Shown here piece after piece: positions 4,893 through 6,974 of a stretch of DNA of 6,974 bases. The translations under genes and the position numbers were made by a program. Numbering within the stretch: position 1 is the first letter of the stretch; each line of letters begins with the position of its first letter. Source of the DNA: Armatimonadota bacterium. GTDB taxonomy: Bacteria; Vulcanimicrobiota; JACPDS01. The stretch is from contig JACPDS010000177.1 of the NCBI GenBank assembly GCA_016183885.1, positions 1 through 6,974 of the forward strand, written 5' to 3'. The notes below the pieces were generated by a model that worked only from the letters and a program-made list of their open reading frames with translations, did not search any database and was not told the origin of the DNA.

Positions 4893-6179
4893 ATGCTTTC
4901 AGGAATAATCATCATAATAATTTTCTTAATTATGGCTTTCTTAATGATTACTAAAAGAATGCCTACATTATTAGCTTTGCCTTTTATGGCTATACTAATT
5001 GGAATAACAGCGGGAATAGCTTCTTATTTAAATGCCAAGTCTTTAAGCGGCTTTATTTTTAATACTATTATTACCGAAGGATCGGTTTATCTTGCTCAAG
5101 CTATGATGTATAGCGTTTTTGGGGCGATTCTTTCTCAAATAGTTCTAAAAACAGGTATTGCTGAAAAAATTGTAAAAACTGCCGCGGAATTAGGAGGAGA
5201 TAAAAAAATATTTTTAGCTCTCTTTTTAGTTTTAGCGGCGGCAATTACCTTTACTTCTTTAACCGGCTTAGGAGCGGTAATTATGGTAGGCACGTTAATC
5301 CTGCCGATTATGATGGGGAGCGGACTTTCTCCTTTGCTTTCTTCCAGTCTGCTTTTATTTGCTATTTCCTTAGGAGGAATTTTCAATGCGGCTAATTGGG
5401 GATTTTACAGCGATGCCTTAAAAATAAATTTAGAAGTAATTCGCCAGTTTAGTTTAAGTTATGGAATAATTTTAGCGATCATAACCTTGATTTTTATTTT
5501 AATTGAAGCTAAAAAAGAAAATACGCGCTTTAATTGGTCAATAGAAATTCCCGCGCCAAAAATTCAAATTCCGGCTATTTCTCTCTTAACTCCTTTAATC
5601 CCGGTCTTATTGATACTCCTGCCTTATACTAAATGGCCGATTATTCCCGCTTTTATTACGGCTATTTTATTTGGGGCAATTACTACCAATCCTAAAAAAA
5701 TTATTCCCACTTTAACCGCCGCTATAATTGAAGGTTTAAAAGATATTGCTCCGGTAATCGGATTATTTATAGGGATTGGAATGGTTTTAAATTCTGTAAG
5801 AGATCCTTTAACGGCTAAAATTATGGAGCCTTTTATTAAAGCTATTATCCCTAAAGGTTATATAGGATACGGACTTTTCTTTGGATTGCTCGCTCCTTTA
5901 GCTTTATACCGCGGTCCTTTAAATTTATTTGGGTTAGGTTCCGGATTTGCGGCTTTGCTTTTAGGAATAAATATTTTCTCGCCCGTAGCAATTATGGGAG
6001 CATTCCTTGCTACAGGGCAAATTCAAGGAATTTGCGATCCCACTAATACCCACAATATCTGGATCGCCCAATTTTCTAAAATAACCCCTGAGGATTTATT
6101 AAAGAAAACCTTATTTTATATCTGGGCTTTTGTTTTTATAGCTTTAACTTATTCCATCCTGCGGAGCGGCTTAATTTGA
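4893..6179 (+). CDS. ion-transporter-superfamily permease (putative citrate/dicarboxylate-type)
   Basis: This 428-residue, very hydrophobic protein has about 11-12 membrane segments: roughly 2-20, 24-46, 66-88, 105-143 (two), 147-168, 186-204, then a charged loop at 205-222 (EAKKENTRFNW), then 225-262 (two), 281-298, 320-350, 360-378 and 405-426. Length, the two-half layout and Gly/Ser/Thr-rich re-entrant-like stretches (TFTSLTGLGAVIMVG at 119-133; GQIQGICDPTNTHN at 374-387) fit the ion transporter superfamily, which includes citrate, gluconate and C4-dicarboxylate carriers. The exact substrate cannot be read from the sequence. The stop overlaps the start of the downstream hydantoinase-family gene, so the permease probably imports that enzyme's substrate. 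The start ATG has no convincing SD, but no other in-frame start lies just upstream. Family placement is by general resemblance, so the substrate label is tentative. Confidence 0.75.
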   Translation: MLSGIIIIIIFLIMAFLMITKRMPTLLALPFMAILIGITAGIASYLNAKSLSGFIFNTIITEGSVYLAQAMMYSVFGAILSQIVLKTGIAEKIVKTAAELGGDKKIFLALFLVLAAAITFTSLTGLGAVIMVGTLILPIMMGSGLSPLLSSSLLLFAISLGGIFNAANWGFYSDALKINLEVIRQFSLSYGIILAIITLIFILIEAKKENTRFNWSIEIPAPKIQIPAISLLTPLIPVLLILLPYTKWPIIPAFITAILFGAITTNPKKIIPTLTAAIIEGLKDIAPVIGLFIGIGMVLNSVRDPLTAKIMEPFIKAIIPKGYIGYGLFFGLLAPLALYRGPLNLFGLGSGFAALLLGINIFSPVAIMGAFLATGQIQGICDPTNTHNIWIAQFSKITPEDLLKKTLFYIWAFVFIALTYSILRSGLI

Positions 6180-6974
6180 CACAAATAAGAATTGGGATAG
6201 ACGTAGGCGGAACTTTTACCCATGCTGTTGCGATTAACAACCAAACTTTAAATATAATTGCCTCTGTTGTTACTCCTACTACTCATAACGCTAAAGAAGG
6301 AGTGGCTTTAGGGATAATTAAAGCTTTCCAATTGCTTTTAGAAAAAATCCCCGCTGAATCAAAAATTATCTTTATCGCTCACAGCACTACTCAGGCTACT
6401 AACGCTTTATTAGAAGGAGATGTCTCTGCAGTAGGAATTTTAGGGATAGGGAAAGGAATGGACATCTTGCGGGTTAAAGGTGAAATTAATCTTCCTCATT
6501 TAGAAATCACAAAAGGAAAATTCTTAAAAACTTCTTTTGAATTTTATAATTTAGCTAATAATTGGGATGAAAACGAAGCCCAAAATTTAATTTTATCTTT
6601 AAAAACAAAAGGAGCTCAAAGTATTGTAACAGCTCAAGCTTTTAGTGTAGATGATCCTCAAGGGGAAAAAAACGCCCTAATTTTAGCTCGAAATTTAGGA
6701 TTTCCCGCTTGCGGAACCCATGAAATTTCCGGATTATACGGCTTAAGAATAAGAACCAGAACAGCGGTTATTAACGCCAGCATTCTTCCTAAAATGAACG
6801 AAACGGCTAATTTAACTCAAAATGGCATTCAAAAAGCTCAAATTGACGCTCCTTTAATGATTATGCGCAGCGACGGAGGAGTAATGACTATAGAAGAAAT
6901 GCGCCGCCGTCCTTTACTTACTTTGCTTTCCGGTCCAGCCGCCGGAATTGCCGCGGCTTTAACTTACATTCAAG
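6176..6974 (+). CDS. hydantoinase/oxoprolinase family protein (HyuA-like), N-terminal part
   Basis: The frame runs from a TTG at 6176 to the window edge, giving 266 residues. The TTG overlaps the transporter stop as TTGA, and GGAG at 6163-6166 is nine bases upstream, so TTG is the natural coupled start; no ATG is near. Visible features are the N-terminal ASKHA-fold phosphate-binding motif IGIDVGGTFTHAVAI (6-20), AHSTTQATNALLEGD (68-82), which corresponds to the family HGTTVATNALLE box, RTAVINASILPKM (196-208), and MRSDGGVMTIEEMRRRP (230-246) followed by LLSGPAAGIAAA (250-261). Such proteins form the ATP-dependent subunit of hydantoinases, 5-oxoprolinases and acetone carboxylases; a partner subunit is usually encoded next to it, beyond this window. 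The family is clear, the substrate is not. The position after GGTFT is His instead of the usual Asp. Confidence 0.92.
   Translation, partial: MTQIRIGIDVGGTFTHAVAINNQTLNIIASVVTPTTHNAKEGVALGIIKAFQLLLEKIPAESKIIFIAHSTTQATNALLEGDVSAVGILGIGKGMDILRVKGEINLPHLEITKGKFLKTSFEFYNLANNWDENEAQNLILSLKTKGAQSIVTAQAFSVDDPQGEKNALILARNLGFPACGTHEISGLYGLRIRTRTAVINASILPKMNETANLTQNGIQKAQIDAPLMIMRSDGGVMTIEEMRRRPLLTLLSGPAAGIAAALTYIQ

Noticed and set aside
5135..5386. 83-codon minus-strand open frame inside the transporter gene
   Set aside because: It lies wholly antisense to a clear membrane protein gene, has a low-complexity Lys/Ala/Pro/Ile composition typical of a shadow frame, and matches no family I know.

Overview
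The window is AT-rich DNA (roughly one third G+C by eye) with compact bacterial gene spacing, A/G/T-rich codons and good Shine-Dalgarno (SD) sites. It belongs to a flagellated bacterium. The lineage cannot be fixed from the sequence. The rod genes run directly from flgF and flgG to a short flgJ with no flgH or flgI (L- and P-ring) between them, as in monoderm flagellar clusters or unusual diderms. Together with the low G+C and the transporter-hydantoinase pair, this suggests an anaerobic or uncultivated low-GC group; that is inference only.

Layout: (1) 1-666, plus strand: the C-terminal part of MnmA, the tRNA 2-thiouridylase. (2) Minus strand, converging on mnmA: a flagellar-type sigma factor of the FliA/WhiG class (1412-2161, TTG start) followed by a membrane-anchored TPR protein (703-1371). 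(3) 2162-2591, a 430-base stretch without a credible gene. It holds a likely promoter/operator region for the sigma operon, a GC-rich imperfect palindrome of about 177 bp (2291-2467), and the intrinsic terminator of the flagellar rod operon (2521-2566). (4) Minus strand, a four-gene operon read from 4671 down to 2592: a 53-residue uncharacterised small protein with an excellent SD, then flgF, flgG and a minimal flgJ made of the rod-binding domain only. (5) 4672-4892, a 221-bp divergent control region with a perfect TATAAT on the minus strand, a tandem 11-bp GTTAAC repeat and an inverted repeat around the -10. (6) Plus strand: a 428-residue ion-transporter-superfamily permease, translationally coupled through a TTGA overlap to the N-terminal 266 residues of a hydantoinase/oxoprolinase-family protein that runs off the window.

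The rod genes and the sigma factor point to a dispersed flagellar regulon. FlgF and FlgG build the rod, the short FlgJ caps it during export, and the FliA-like sigma factor would switch on late flagellar genes. The transporter-hydantoinase pair looks like an uptake-and-degradation module for an unidentified cyclic amide or carboxylate. The observations most worth following are the small protein heading the rod operon, the GC-rich palindrome, and the operator-like repeats in the divergent promoter region.
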